The notes below the pieces were generated by a model, which worked only from the letters and a program-made list of their open reading frames with translations, had not been told where the DNA came from and did no database searches. The position numbers were made by a program, and so were the translations under genes. 64,000 nt of DNA from Peptoniphilus stercorisuis (GTDB lineage Bacteria; Bacillota; Clostridia; Tissierellales; Peptoniphilaceae): positions 62,001 through 126,000 of the forward strand of contig NZ_JAGGLJ010000003.1 in assembly GCF_017874395.1 (NCBI RefSeq). The letters are read 5' to 3'. This document shows positions 1-7,368 of the stretch, piece after piece (the stretch's first letter is position 1; every line of letters starts with the position of its first letter).

Positions 1-153
1 AAAAGATTCAACATGACAAAATACATAATAAATCTCAAAAATCAAAAATTATTAACAAAACCTAAAAACCATACAACCATTGAAACTACCACATTTAAAA
101 GGTAAAATGACAACAATATTTCAAAAAAAGCCCCTTTGTAACACAACTGTAAT

Positions 154-181
154 TTTACATTTAAGGGCAGTAGTGTATAAT
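154..181 (+). promoter_or_regulatory. Putative sigmaA promoter of the first SLH gene
   Basis: TTTACA at 154-159 and TATAAT at 176-181 are separated by 16 bases. Transcription would start near 188, giving a leader of about 145 nt before the SLH gene at 332. A TTGACA at 199-204 has no well-spaced -10 and is less likely. Bases 1-153 are AT-rich and I see no gene in them. Confidence 0.55.
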
Positions 182-288
182 ATTAATGAACGAGGAACTT
201 GACAACTAAATATTTTTTAAGCAAAGATATTTAATGTCTACCTCGAAGATATGTTGTTTAGAATAACAACAAGCAAAAGTTTTAAGAC

Positions 289-320
289 TTTTGTAGAGTC
301 TACAAAAATTTTAAGGAGGT
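289..320 (+). promoter_or_regulatory. Leader hairpin and strong ribosome binding site of the first SLH gene
   Basis: TTTTGTAGA (289-297) and TCTACAAAA (299-307) are exact reverse complements; with a realistic loop this is a 7-bp stem. It lies just before the Shine-Dalgarno AAGGAGGT at 313-320, which is 11 bases from the ATG at 332. A 5' hairpin next to a strong binding site fits a stable, heavily translated mRNA such as an S-layer transcript. That role is inferred. Confidence 0.5.
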
Positions 321-331
321 CGAAAGACATT

Positions 332-2899
332 ATGAACAATAAGAAATTCTTATCTCTAGTACTATCACTAGTAATGGTACTAGGAACATTCACAAGTGTC
401 TTCGCAGCTTCTACTACTGACAAAAAAGACGAAAAAACAACTGAAACAAAAGTTGAAAAAGTTGAAAAAATTGTTGGTAAAGATAATAAAATTCAATATA
501 TTATCGACAAGAAGTTTGTTGAAGGATACGAAGACGGAGATTACGGATACGATAAAAATATCAAAAGATCTGAAATCACTAAACTTTTAGTTTTTGCTAA
601 TGGTCATAAAGAACTATCAGAAAAACTACAAGGATCAATGAAAGTTTACTCAGACGTTGACACAGCTTTCTGGGCAAACGGAGTAATCACAGTTGGAACT
701 ACAGTTCCATCAAGCTCAAATAACCAAGCTATGCTACAAGGATATCCAAACGGAACTTTCCTACCAGAAAGAAACGTAACTTATGCAGAACTTGCTAAAA
801 TGTTAGTAGTACTTGCAAAAGAAGACCTAACAGCAGACATGGTTAAAACAGCTAACGCTAACTGGGCATCACAATGGATGACTTGGGCAGCAGAACTAGG
901 AATCCTAGATGACGTTACAGTTGCAAACTCAGACGCTTTTGCTACAAGAGCAGATGCATTCACTATGCTTTACAACGCTCTTTACAAAATGCAAAACTTC
1001 AAAAGAGAAGCAGCTAATGACGAAATCGGAGTTCTTTCAAAATTATCAAACAAAGTTCTAACTCTTAACCAAGATTCAGAACAAGAATACAAAATTACTG
1101 ATGATACAGTATTCGTTAAACACAATGTTAACGGAGAAAAAGAAAAAGATAATGATAATGTAATTAAAGTTTCTACAATGAAAGACGCTGAATTCTACAA
1201 AGGTTCACTAGTAAGAATTATGTATAATGACAAAAAAGAAGTTACACATATTCTTGAACTAGGAAACCCTGAAGAAGGAGCTCTTAAAAATAGAAAAGAT
1301 GACGCAATTACACTTGGACATGAAAAAGCAATAACTTTAGTTGAAGACAATGCTAGATGGGATAATGTTGCTGATGCTACAATCTCAACTAAAATGTTTA
1401 AAACAAATGTTATTGATAAAGAAGAATTTGCAACAAAAGGTATGAAGTATAGTGACTTAGATGATAATACTATTACTTCTTATGTTAAATTTGGATTTGA
1501 TGGAAAAACTGATGTAAACAAATTAACTTTTGTTTATGTAGAAGAACAAAAAGATAGAGCTGCTAATAGCGAAATTAAACTTAATACTGAAAATGTAATT
1601 AAAGTTGATGATGAAGACGCTAGAGTATTCATTGCTAACCCAGCTAACAACCAAATGAAAGAAGTTAAAGACGTTTATGAAGCAATCAGACTTATTGGTT
1701 ACAGAGATAATCTTGATTTCGTTCCTAACGTATATGTAGGATATGACGACAACTCAAGCAATACTGCTATTGGAACAATTGGTTCAAAAGCAGAAGCGAA
1801 AGTTATCGTATTTAACATTGTTTCAAAAGACAATGACATGGCTGAAACTTACAGAGTAGTTAACGAAGTTACTTCAAAAGGTGACGTAACTCTTGAAAAC
1901 ACTGATGGTAAAAAATTCGATGAAAATCAATTTAAAAATACTAACAGAATGCCATTCAACTCATTCGAAAAACTTGACGTTGTAGAATACACTTATGACT
2001 CAGTTGACGACTCATATGATTGGGAAGTACTAATCGAACATGATGATACTGACAAATACCCAATCGTTGAAGTTGATGAAATTGATGGAGATGTAATTGT
2101 AGTTAAAGATAATGAAGGAAGAAAATCAATCCTTAATATCGAAGATGCAGACATCTTTACAGCAAAACAAGACTTTAAAGAAGGATCAATAATCCAATTT
2201 GCTCTTGAAAAAGATGGTAAAAACAATGTTGTTAATGTAATTTCTATTCTTGACAAAAACACAGATCTTGAAGGAGATTTAGAATCAACAGGAAGCGACA
2301 AAAATGTTGAATATTACTTTGGAAAATATGACAGATTAGGATATGTTAGAAATGTTGACTTTACTAAAACTGATGATGTAACATTAAACTACACTTACTT
2401 TGAAAAACTTCTTTCAAAGAGAGGAAGCGGAAAAGATGATTCAGTTACAATTACTGAAGGTCTTGGTAAATCATTAGATAAATCTGAATATAAAGAAAAA
2501 GATGCTAATTTAGTTTTTGTATTTACTAACAATGATTATGATAACTTATCAAAAGTAAGAGTAATCAAAATTAGTGATGATGGAGAAATTAAAGTAGTTG
2601 AAGATATTAAAGCATTAAGTGAATCAGAATTAGCTGCTGAAAAAATTAAAGAAGCTAAATTTGATGTAGATGCTATTAAACTTCCAAAATTCGAAAATAC
2701 AGCAACAGCAGCAGAAATAGCTCAAGCAATAAATGATGAAGTTGCAGAAGTTATAAAAGATTACAAAGGTGTAACTGCTACTGAAGTTAAAGCATCAGAT
2801 ATTAATATGACAGCTGGCGAACATGATGCTACTGTAACTTTATCATTAGATAAAGTTGATGATGTTAAATCTACAGTAGAGTATGAAGTTGAAGCTTAA
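332..2899 (+). CDS. Large secreted SLH-domain protein, probable major S-layer protein
   Basis: An 855-residue exported protein. The ATG at 332 is chosen over an upstream in-frame start because AAGGAGGT precedes it and a clear signal peptide follows (MNNKKFLSLVLSLVM, then cleavage near VFAA). SLH-like segments follow at about residues 55-90 (FVEGYEDGDYGY then KRSEITKLLV), 105-160 (YSDVDTAFWANG then GYPNGTFLPERNVTYAELAK) and 175-218 (WAAELGILDD then ADAFTMLYNAL). SLH modules bind secondary cell-wall polymers. The remaining 630 residues are acidic, rich in Asp, Lys, Asn and Val, and resemble no enzyme I know. The N-terminal half favours AAC, GAC, TTC and CCA codons like the tuf and ribosomal genes here, unlike the other SLH genes, which suggests very high expression. 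It has its own promoter and two tandem terminators. Confidence 0.8.
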   Translation: MNNKKFLSLVLSLVMVLGTFTSVFAASTTDKKDEKTTETKVEKVEKIVGKDNKIQYIIDKKFVEGYEDGDYGYDKNIKRSEITKLLVFANGHKELSEKLQGSMKVYSDVDTAFWANGVITVGTTVPSSSNNQAMLQGYPNGTFLPERNVTYAELAKMLVVLAKEDLTADMVKTANANWASQWMTWAAELGILDDVTVANSDAFATRADAFTMLYNALYKMQNFKREAANDEIGVLSKLSNKVLTLNQDSEQEYKITDDTVFVKHNVNGEKEKDNDNVIKVSTMKDAEFYKGSLVRIMYNDKKEVTHILELGNPEEGALKNRKDDAITLGHEKAITLVEDNARWDNVADATISTKMFKTNVIDKEEFATKGMKYSDLDDNTITSYVKFGFDGKTDVNKLTFVYVEEQKDRAANSEIKLNTENVIKVDDEDARVFIANPANNQMKEVKDVYEAIRLIGYRDNLDFVPNVYVGYDDNSSNTAIGTIGSKAEAKVIVFNIVSKDNDMAETYRVVNEVTSKGDVTLENTDGKKFDENQFKNTNRMPFNSFEKLDVVEYTYDSVDDSYDWEVLIEHDDTDKYPIVEVDEIDGDVIVVKDNEGRKSILNIEDADIFTAKQDFKEGSIIQFALEKDGKNNVVNVISILDKNTDLEGDLESTGSDKNVEYYFGKYDRLGYVRNVDFTKTDDVTLNYTYFEKLLSKRGSGKDDSVTITEGLGKSLDKSEYKEKDANLVFVFTNNDYDNLSKVRVIKISDDGEIKVVEDIKALSESELAAEKIKEAKFDVDAIKLPKFENTATAAEIAQAINDEVAEVIKDYKGVTATEVKASDINMTAGEHDATVTLSLDKVDDVKSTVEYEVEA

Positions 2900-2919
2900 T
2901 TAGCTTAATAAAGAATTTA

Positions 2920-2949
2920 AACCTAAGGAGAAATCCTTAGGTTTTTCTT
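2920..2949 (+). terminator. Rho-independent terminator of the first SLH gene
   Basis: A 10-bp perfect stem, AACCTAAGGA / TCCTTAGGTT, with a GAAA loop and a following T-rich tract, 21 bases after the stop codon. Confidence 0.9.
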
Positions 2950-2954
2950 TTTTT

Positions 2955-2981
2955 AGGATACCTTTTGGTGTCCTTTTTTTA
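2955..2981 (+). terminator. Second tandem terminator
   Basis: AGGATACC and GGTGTCCT form an 8-bp stem with one G-U pair around a TTTT loop, followed by seven or more T. Two terminators in a row suggest the upstream gene is very highly transcribed. Confidence 0.8.
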
Positions 2982-3276
2982 TTGTGTTTTTTGATATATG
3001 ATTTTTTCGTAGGGAATGTTGTTCCTAACCCTCCATTTCAAACGTGTATATGAAAATAACTTTTGAACGATATATATTTGAAAAGATTTATATGTTTGGA
3101 CCTCTCGGAGAGAGTTCCCTACGTTGATACAATGTTCTTTACGATATGCAAAATACGTTTTGAAATGATGATTATAAAAAGATTTAATTGTACGGACCTT
3201 ATTGTAGGGAGGGTTGTCCCTAACCCTCCGTTTAAAATGTGTTTATGAAAATGACATTTGAACGATATATATGTAT

Positions 3277-3440
3277 GGACCTCTCGGAGAGAGTTCCCTA
3301 CGTCGGGGGATATTTTGAAAAAATAGATTTGGAACGAATTTTTGATTGTTTAATTACATACATTATATGCTGGCACCCACGACAATGCTCCTTACAATAC
3401 ACAACATATGCGTAGGGACGCATTTCCAAGGCGTCCATTC
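3277..3440. repeat. Composite repeat unit, copy 1 (C-spacer-D-B)
   Basis: Family C, a spacer of about 67 bases, family D and family B lie in a fixed order over about 164 bases. The same order and nearly the same spacer recur at 3860-4026 and 5765-5928. The outer modules are inverted relative to each other: the left end is GGACC...TTCCCTACG and the right end CGTAGGGACGC...GCGTCC. Confidence 0.8.
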
Positions 3441-3517
3441 CAATAATCTTTTATAAAATCTTAAAAAATGTATGTTGATGAAAATAAAAAGATATATATG
3501 TATGGACCTCTGGTAGT

Positions 3518-3610
3518 AGTTCCCTACGTCAGGGATAAATTAATAATAAAAATTTAATTTGATTAAACTGTGTATTTGTAGGGACGCATTTCCAAGGCGT
3601 CCATTCCCAT
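3518..3610. repeat. 93-base direct repeat, copy 1
   Basis: The end of a family C element, a 45-base AT-rich spacer and a full family B element recur, apparently identically, 188 bases downstream at 3706-3798. This indicates recent block duplication within the array. Confidence 0.85.
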
Positions 3611-3705
3611 AGCACCACGTAAGGAGGGTTGTCCCTAAACCTCCGTTTAAACGCATATATAAAAATAATATTTGAACGATATATATGTATGGACCTCTCG
3701 GAGAG

Positions 3706-3798
3706 AGTTCCCTACGTCAGGGATAAATTAATAATAAAAATTTAATTTGATTAAACTGTGTATTTGTAGGGACGCATTTCCAAGGCGTCCATTCCCAT
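3706..3798. repeat. 93-base direct repeat, copy 2
   Basis: Second copy of the block at 3518-3610, with no difference that I can see over the shared span. Confidence 0.85.
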
Positions 3799-3859
3799 AA
3801 TGTTTTATATAATCATTTAAACAATGTATGTTGATGAAAATAAAAAGATATATATGTAC

Positions 3860-4026
3860 GGACCTCTCGGAGAGAGTTCCCTACGTCGGGGATATTTTGA
3901 AAAAATAGATTTGGAACGAATTTTTGATTGTTTAATTACATACATTATATGCTGAGCATTGGGGACAATGCTCCTTACAATACACAACATATGCGTAGTG
4001 ACACATTTCCAAGGCGTCCATTCCCA
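3860..4026. repeat. Composite repeat unit, copy 2 (C-spacer-D-B)
   Basis: Same order as at 3277-3440. Here family D is a near-perfect hairpin, GAGCATTG TCCC CAATGCTC read on the minus strand (within 3951-3978). The family B copy has two changes (GTAGTGACAC). Confidence 0.8.
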
Positions 4027-4267
4027 TAGCACCACGTAAGGAGGGTTGTCCCTAACCCTCCGTTTAAATCGTGTTTATGAAAATGACATCTCAACGAATT
4101 TATGATTTTGTAAATAAATACGTTTTGAAATAATGATTTTAAATGATTTATTTGTACGGACCTCTCGGAGAGAGTTCCCTACGTCGGGGGATAAATTTAA
4201 CATATATTTTATTCTTATAACAATGCTCCTTACAATATTCAACGTATGCGTAGGGACGCATTTCCAA

Positions 4268-4317
4268 GGCGTCCATTCCTATAGTACCACGTGGCGTCCA
4301 TTCCTATAGTACCACGT
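4268..4317. repeat. 25-bp tandem duplication
   Basis: A 25-base unit starting GGCGTCCATTCC and ending ACCACGT occurs twice back to back (4268-4292 and 4293-4317). It joins the 3' end of a family B element to a family A element. Confidence 0.9.
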
Positions 4318-4470
4318 AAGGAGGGTTGTCCCTAACCCTCCGTTTGTAATGTATATATTGTAATAATATTTGAACGATATATTCGGGCACCCATGACAAT
4401 GATCCTTACAATATTCAACATACATTTTATTTTTATAACAATTCTCCTTATTTAATATTTCCTAATTTCC

Positions 4471-4499
4471 TTGATTTATCCGAACATATATTCTATAAT
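4471..4499 (+). promoter_or_regulatory. Promoter of the sigma-amidase operon
   Basis: TTGATT (4471-4476), a 17-base spacer and TATAAT (4494-4499), 43 bases before the start codon. It is a good sigmaA-type promoter, so basal expression need not depend on the encoded factor. Confidence 0.65.
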
Positions 4500-4541
4500 G
4501 TAATTACGAACGAATGTTTGATATATATGAAGGAGGTTAAA

Positions 4542-5108
4542 ATGAAAAAAGAATACGAAGAATTAGATGAACTGATCTATCTTGCAAAAAATAATCAGGA
4601 GATGGCAAAGGTTAGATTAATAGAAAAATTGTCCCCACTTATTAAATCCTCAATCAAAAAATATTGCCCAATATATTTACATTATGAAGATTTATATCAA
4701 GATGGAATAGTAATAATACTAGAATGCTTAGAACTCTATGACGAAGAAAAGGCGAATTTTCTTGCAATGGCAAAGTCCTATTTAAAATATCATTATATTG
4801 AAACATTAAAATACTTAAAAAACATTGAAAAAGATATTTCAAAAACAGATGAAGAAGAAGACATAGTAAATCTAATTTCTTCAAAAGAAAATATTGAGGA
4901 GGAATTTATATTTTATGAAGAAGTAGAATTTTTAAAAAAGAAACTTGAGATTTTAACATTAAGACAAAGAGATATTCTACTTATGTACTATTATGAGAAG
5001 CTATCCCACAAAGAAATAGCACAAAAGCTAAATATTTCAAAATGGACTGTTGTAAATACTAAAAGACGTGCCCTTGAAAAATTAAAGGAGGTATATAATG
5101 TTGATTAA
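4542..5108 (+). CDS. Small RNA polymerase sigma-70-family factor
   Basis: A 188-residue protein whose ATG follows AAGGAGGT at 4530-4537. Residues 1-100 resemble sigma region 2 (YEDLYQDGIVIILECLELYD, then a basic LKYHYIETLKYLKN stretch). Residues 130-185 form a sigma region 4 helix-turn-helix (LTLRQRDILLMYYY, then HKEIAQKLNISKWTVVNTKR). Regions 1 and 3 are absent, as in alternative, ECF-like or phage and toxin-locus sigma factors of clostridia (the UviA/BotR type, from family knowledge). It would direct RNA polymerase to its own promoters; the targets are unknown. No anti-sigma gene is adjacent. Its last 11 bases overlap the amidase gene, so the two are translationally coupled. Hairpin-repeat arrays lie on both sides. 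Confidence 0.7.
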   Translation: MKKEYEELDELIYLAKNNQEMAKVRLIEKLSPLIKSSIKKYCPIYLHYEDLYQDGIVIILECLELYDEEKANFLAMAKSYLKYHYIETLKYLKNIEKDISKTDEEEDIVNLISSKENIEEEFIFYEEVEFLKKKLEILTLRQRDILLMYYYEKLSHKEIAQKLNISKWTVVNTKRRALEKLKEVYNVD

Positions 5109-5571
5109 TAAATGTCCTATAAAATTTAATTATTCCAGTAGATATAATACTTTGCCGAGATTTATCATTATTCACGATACGGGAAATACTTCTAAAGGTG
5201 CAAATGCCCTTGCACACTTTAAATATTTTAATAGTGCAAATAGAAATGCATCAGCACACTTTTTCGTAGATGATAGTGAGATAATAGAAACAGTAGAAGT
5301 AAACCTTGCATCTTGGCATTGTGGCGATGGGCGAGGTAGATATGGTATTACAAATAGAAACTCTATTGGTATAGAAATGTGTGTAAACTCCGACTCTGAT
5401 TTTGAAAAGACTAAAGAAAACACCCTTAAATTAATTAGGTTTTTGATGGAGTTTTATAAAATTCCTTGGGAAAATGTAGCACGACATTATGATGCAAGTA
5501 GAAAGATTTGTCCCAGATCAATGAGTAGCAATAACTGGAGTAGCTGGTGGAGTTTCAAAGAGTTGATTTAA
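5098..5571 (+). CDS. N-acetylmuramoyl-L-alanine amidase (Amidase_2, endolysin-like)
   Basis: A 157-residue zinc amidase of the Amidase_2/PGRP fold, predicted to cut the bond between MurNAc and L-Ala in peptidoglycan. The strand RFIIIHDTGNTSKG supplies the first zinc His (about residue 25). ASAHFFVDDSEI and VNLASWHCGDGRGR are typical core motifs. ARHYDASRKICPRSM carries the last His and a Cys where many family members have the third ligand. There is no signal peptide and no cell-wall-binding domain, so it resembles a phage or bacteriocin endolysin that needs help to leave the cell, not a secreted autolysin. The start follows AAAGGAGG inside the end of the sigma gene. No holin is visible. Confidence 0.8.
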   Translation: MLINKCPIKFNYSSRYNTLPRFIIIHDTGNTSKGANALAHFKYFNSANRNASAHFFVDDSEIIETVEVNLASWHCGDGRGRYGITNRNSIGIEMCVNSDSDFEKTKENTLKLIRFLMEFYKIPWENVARHYDASRKICPRSMSSNNWSSWWSFKELI

Positions 5572-5573
5572 TT

Positions 5574-5593
5574 GCCCATTGGGGCTTTTTTTA
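5574..5593 (+). terminator. Short GC-rich terminator after the amidase gene
   Basis: GCCC ATTG GGGC followed by a run of seven T, directly after the stop codon. The stem is only 4-5 bp but is all G-C. Confidence 0.65.
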
Positions 5594-5636
5594 TTACATA
5601 AAATTTTAAAAAATGTATTTGGAATGAATATATACA

Positions 5637-6336
5637 TATAATAAAAATTTAATTTGATTATACAGTGTAAGCGTAGGGACGCATTTCCAAGGCGTCCGTT
5701 CCCATAATGTTTTATATAATTATATTAATATGTATGTTGATGATTTTAAATGATTTATATGTACGGACATCTGGTAGTAGTTCCCTACGTGGGGGGATAT
5801 TTTGAAAAAATAGATTTGGAATTAATTTATGGTTTTGTAATTATATATATTACATTCGGGCACCCACGACAATGCTTCTTACAATACAACATATGCGTAG
5901 GGACGCATTTCCAAGGCGTCCATTCCCATAATGTTTTATATAATCAATTCAATATGTATGTTGATGATTTTAAAAAGATTTATTTTGATTACACAACATA
6001 TGCGTAGGGACGCATTTCCAAGGCGTCCATTCCCATAATGTTTTATATAATTATATTAATATGTATGTTGATGATATTTATATTTATGATCTATCGTAAG
6101 GAGGGTTGTCCCTAATTCTCCGCTTAAACGTGTTTATGAAAATGAGATTTCAACGATATATATTTGGAATGAATATATACATATAATAAAAATTTAATTT
6201 AATTATACAGTGTATGCGTAGGGACGCATTTCCAAGGCGTCCATTCCCATAATGTTTTATATAATCATTTAAACAATGTATGTTGATGATTTTAAATGAT
6301 TTATATGTACGGACCTCTGGTAGTAGTTCCCTACGT
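5637..6336. repeat. Array 2 of interspersed hairpin repeats
   Basis: The same families as upstream continue here in a gene-free stretch. Family B lies at 5673-5704, 5897-5928, 6004-6035 and 6218-6249. The family C variant GGACCTCTGGTAGTAGTTCC lies at 5765-5790 and 6311-6336, family A at 6096-6125 and family D at about 5858-5881. The AT-rich spacer AATAAAAATTTAATTTGATT precedes the B copy near 5673, as in array 1. A similar spacer precedes 6218. Confidence 0.9.
5765..5928. repeat. Composite repeat unit, copy 3 (C-spacer-D-B)
   Basis: The C variant, a spacer with GATATTTTGAAAAAATAGAT, family D and family B lie in the same order and spacing as at 3277-3440 and 3860-4026, with more divergence. 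It lies on the far side of the sigma-amidase operon. Confidence 0.75.
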
Positions 6337-6467
6337 CGGGGATATTATATACTTTCCTATAATGTATAATCTCTAATATAATTCATTTTTTTATCTAACT
6401 TCGTTTTAAATCCTCAATCGGTGGTAAACATTAGTTAAGGGTAATATAAAAGTTTGGGGGGAGAAAG

Positions 6468-7130
6468 ATGAGAGGAAAGGACTTTAACAACAAGTATGTA
6501 ATCATTATATTACTAATTTTATTAATTGGAGTTTTCACAAGTGTTCGTGCTATTGACTCTAAGGCTGATTTGAATATTGGTGATATTGGAAAGGTAGAAA
6601 ATTTTGAAAAGAATGATGATAAGATAAAGTATTTAAGGGACAAAAAAATAGTAATAGGCTATGAAGATGGTGATTTGAAGCTGGATAAACCTATTAGAAG
6701 GTCTGAAATGGCACAACTTCTTATAAAGGCTTTTGGAAAAGAGGATTTGGCTAAAGAGCTTCAAGATTCTTTAAATCCTTATGCTGATATTGAACAATCT
6801 TTTTGGGCTAATGGAATTATTGTAGTGGTGACTAAAGTTCCATCATCTCAAAATGGTTTATATATGCTAAATGGATATCCAAATAGAAAGTTTTTACCTA
6901 ATAGAAATCTAACTTATGCAGAGCTTGCAAAGATTTTAGTAGTTCTTGTAAAGGAAGATTTGACTGTTGATATGGCAAATGATGCTGATGCAAATTGGCC
7001 AAAGAAATGGATTAAATGGGCTAATGATTATCAAATTTGTAGGGGATTAGAGGTTGATGATAGCTCTAAAGAGGTAAGTCGTGAGAATGAATTTATTATG
7101 TTTTATAATGCTTTGTTATCAAGAAGTTGA
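6468..7130 (+). CDS. Minimal secreted SLH protein, anchor module only
   Basis: A 220-residue exported protein made almost only of the SLH anchor shared by its neighbours. The start follows GGGGGGAG. An N-terminal hydrophobic segment (YVIIILLILLIGVFTS, residues 11-26) acts as signal peptide or membrane anchor. SLH-like segments lie at about 55-90 (IVIGYEDGDLKLDKPIRRSE), 105-160 (YADIEQSFWANG, GYPNRKFLPNRNLTYAELAK) and 175-215 (WPKKWIKWANDYQICRG, ENEFIMFYNAL). The first two-thirds closely resembles the large SLH protein at 332. There is no cargo domain and a strong terminator follows at once. It could occupy cell-wall sites without cargo, or be a remnant of a longer gene. Confidence 0.75.
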   Translation: MRGKDFNNKYVIIILLILLIGVFTSVRAIDSKADLNIGDIGKVENFEKNDDKIKYLRDKKIVIGYEDGDLKLDKPIRRSEMAQLLIKAFGKEDLAKELQDSLNPYADIEQSFWANGIIVVVTKVPSSQNGLYMLNGYPNRKFLPNRNLTYAELAKILVVLVKEDLTVDMANDADANWPKKWIKWANDYQICRGLEVDDSSKEVSRENEFIMFYNALLSRS

Positions 7131-7143
7131 TTTTATTTGTAGT

Positions 7144-7173
7144 AAAAAACACTTGTTAATTCAAGTGTTTTTT
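7144..7173 (+). terminator. Terminator after the minimal SLH gene
   Basis: A perfect 12-bp stem, AAAAAACACTTG / CAAGTGTTTTTT, with a TTAATT loop. Confidence 0.9.
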
Positions 7174-7301
7174 AATTTGAACTATTTAAAATAAAGTGTA
7201 CGATAAAAGTATAAAATGACTATTGGACAATTTACTTATAAGTGTTCAAAATTAGCCTTTAGACTGGAATTTATTAAACTAAAGGAGTATAATATTGTTA
7301 G

Positions 7302-7330
7302 GTGAAACAATAATTAAAATTTTGTATAAT
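7302..7330 (+). promoter_or_regulatory. Candidate promoter of the third SLH gene
   Basis: GTGAAA (7302-7307), 17 bases, TATAAT (7325-7330), 39 bases before the start at 7369. The -35 box is weak and the -10 is perfect. Confidence 0.45.
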
Positions 7331-7368
7331 TTAAGATGAACTAAAATTTATAAGAAGAGGATATAATA

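Larger units (their letters stand above)
3009..4409. repeat. Array 1 of interspersed short hairpin repeats (families A, B, C, D)
   Basis: This 1.4-kb stretch has no credible gene. It is a mosaic of 25-32-base imperfect palindromes. Family A (GGAGGGTT loop AACCCTCC) lies at about 3009-3044 (degenerate), 3204-3233, 3619-3648, 4036-4065 and 4316-4345. Family B (GTAGGGACGC ... GCGTCC) lies at 3411-3440, 3578-3609, 3766-3797, 3995-4026 and 4250-4281. Family C (GGACCTCTC GGA GAGAGTTCC) lies at 3098-3124, 3277-3303, 3504-3529, 3691-3717, 3860-3886 and 4158-4184. Family D (complement GTAAGGAGCATTGTC) lies at about 3371-3397, 3951-3978 and 4383-4409, with a fragment at 4220-4232. Read in one orientation, A, B and C all begin GTAGGGA or GTAAGGA and end TCC, so they look related. 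AT-rich spacers between them are partly conserved too. Confidence 0.9.

Noticed and set aside
3063-6007. Short open frames inside the repeat arrays (for example 3063-3248, 3817-4035 minus strand, 5750-6007)
   Set aside because: They are built from the hairpin repeats, lack binding sites and have no protein-like composition.
3009-6336. CRISPR array
   Set aside because: Repeat spacing is irregular, several families are mixed in both orientations, the spacers are themselves repeated, and no cas gene is present.
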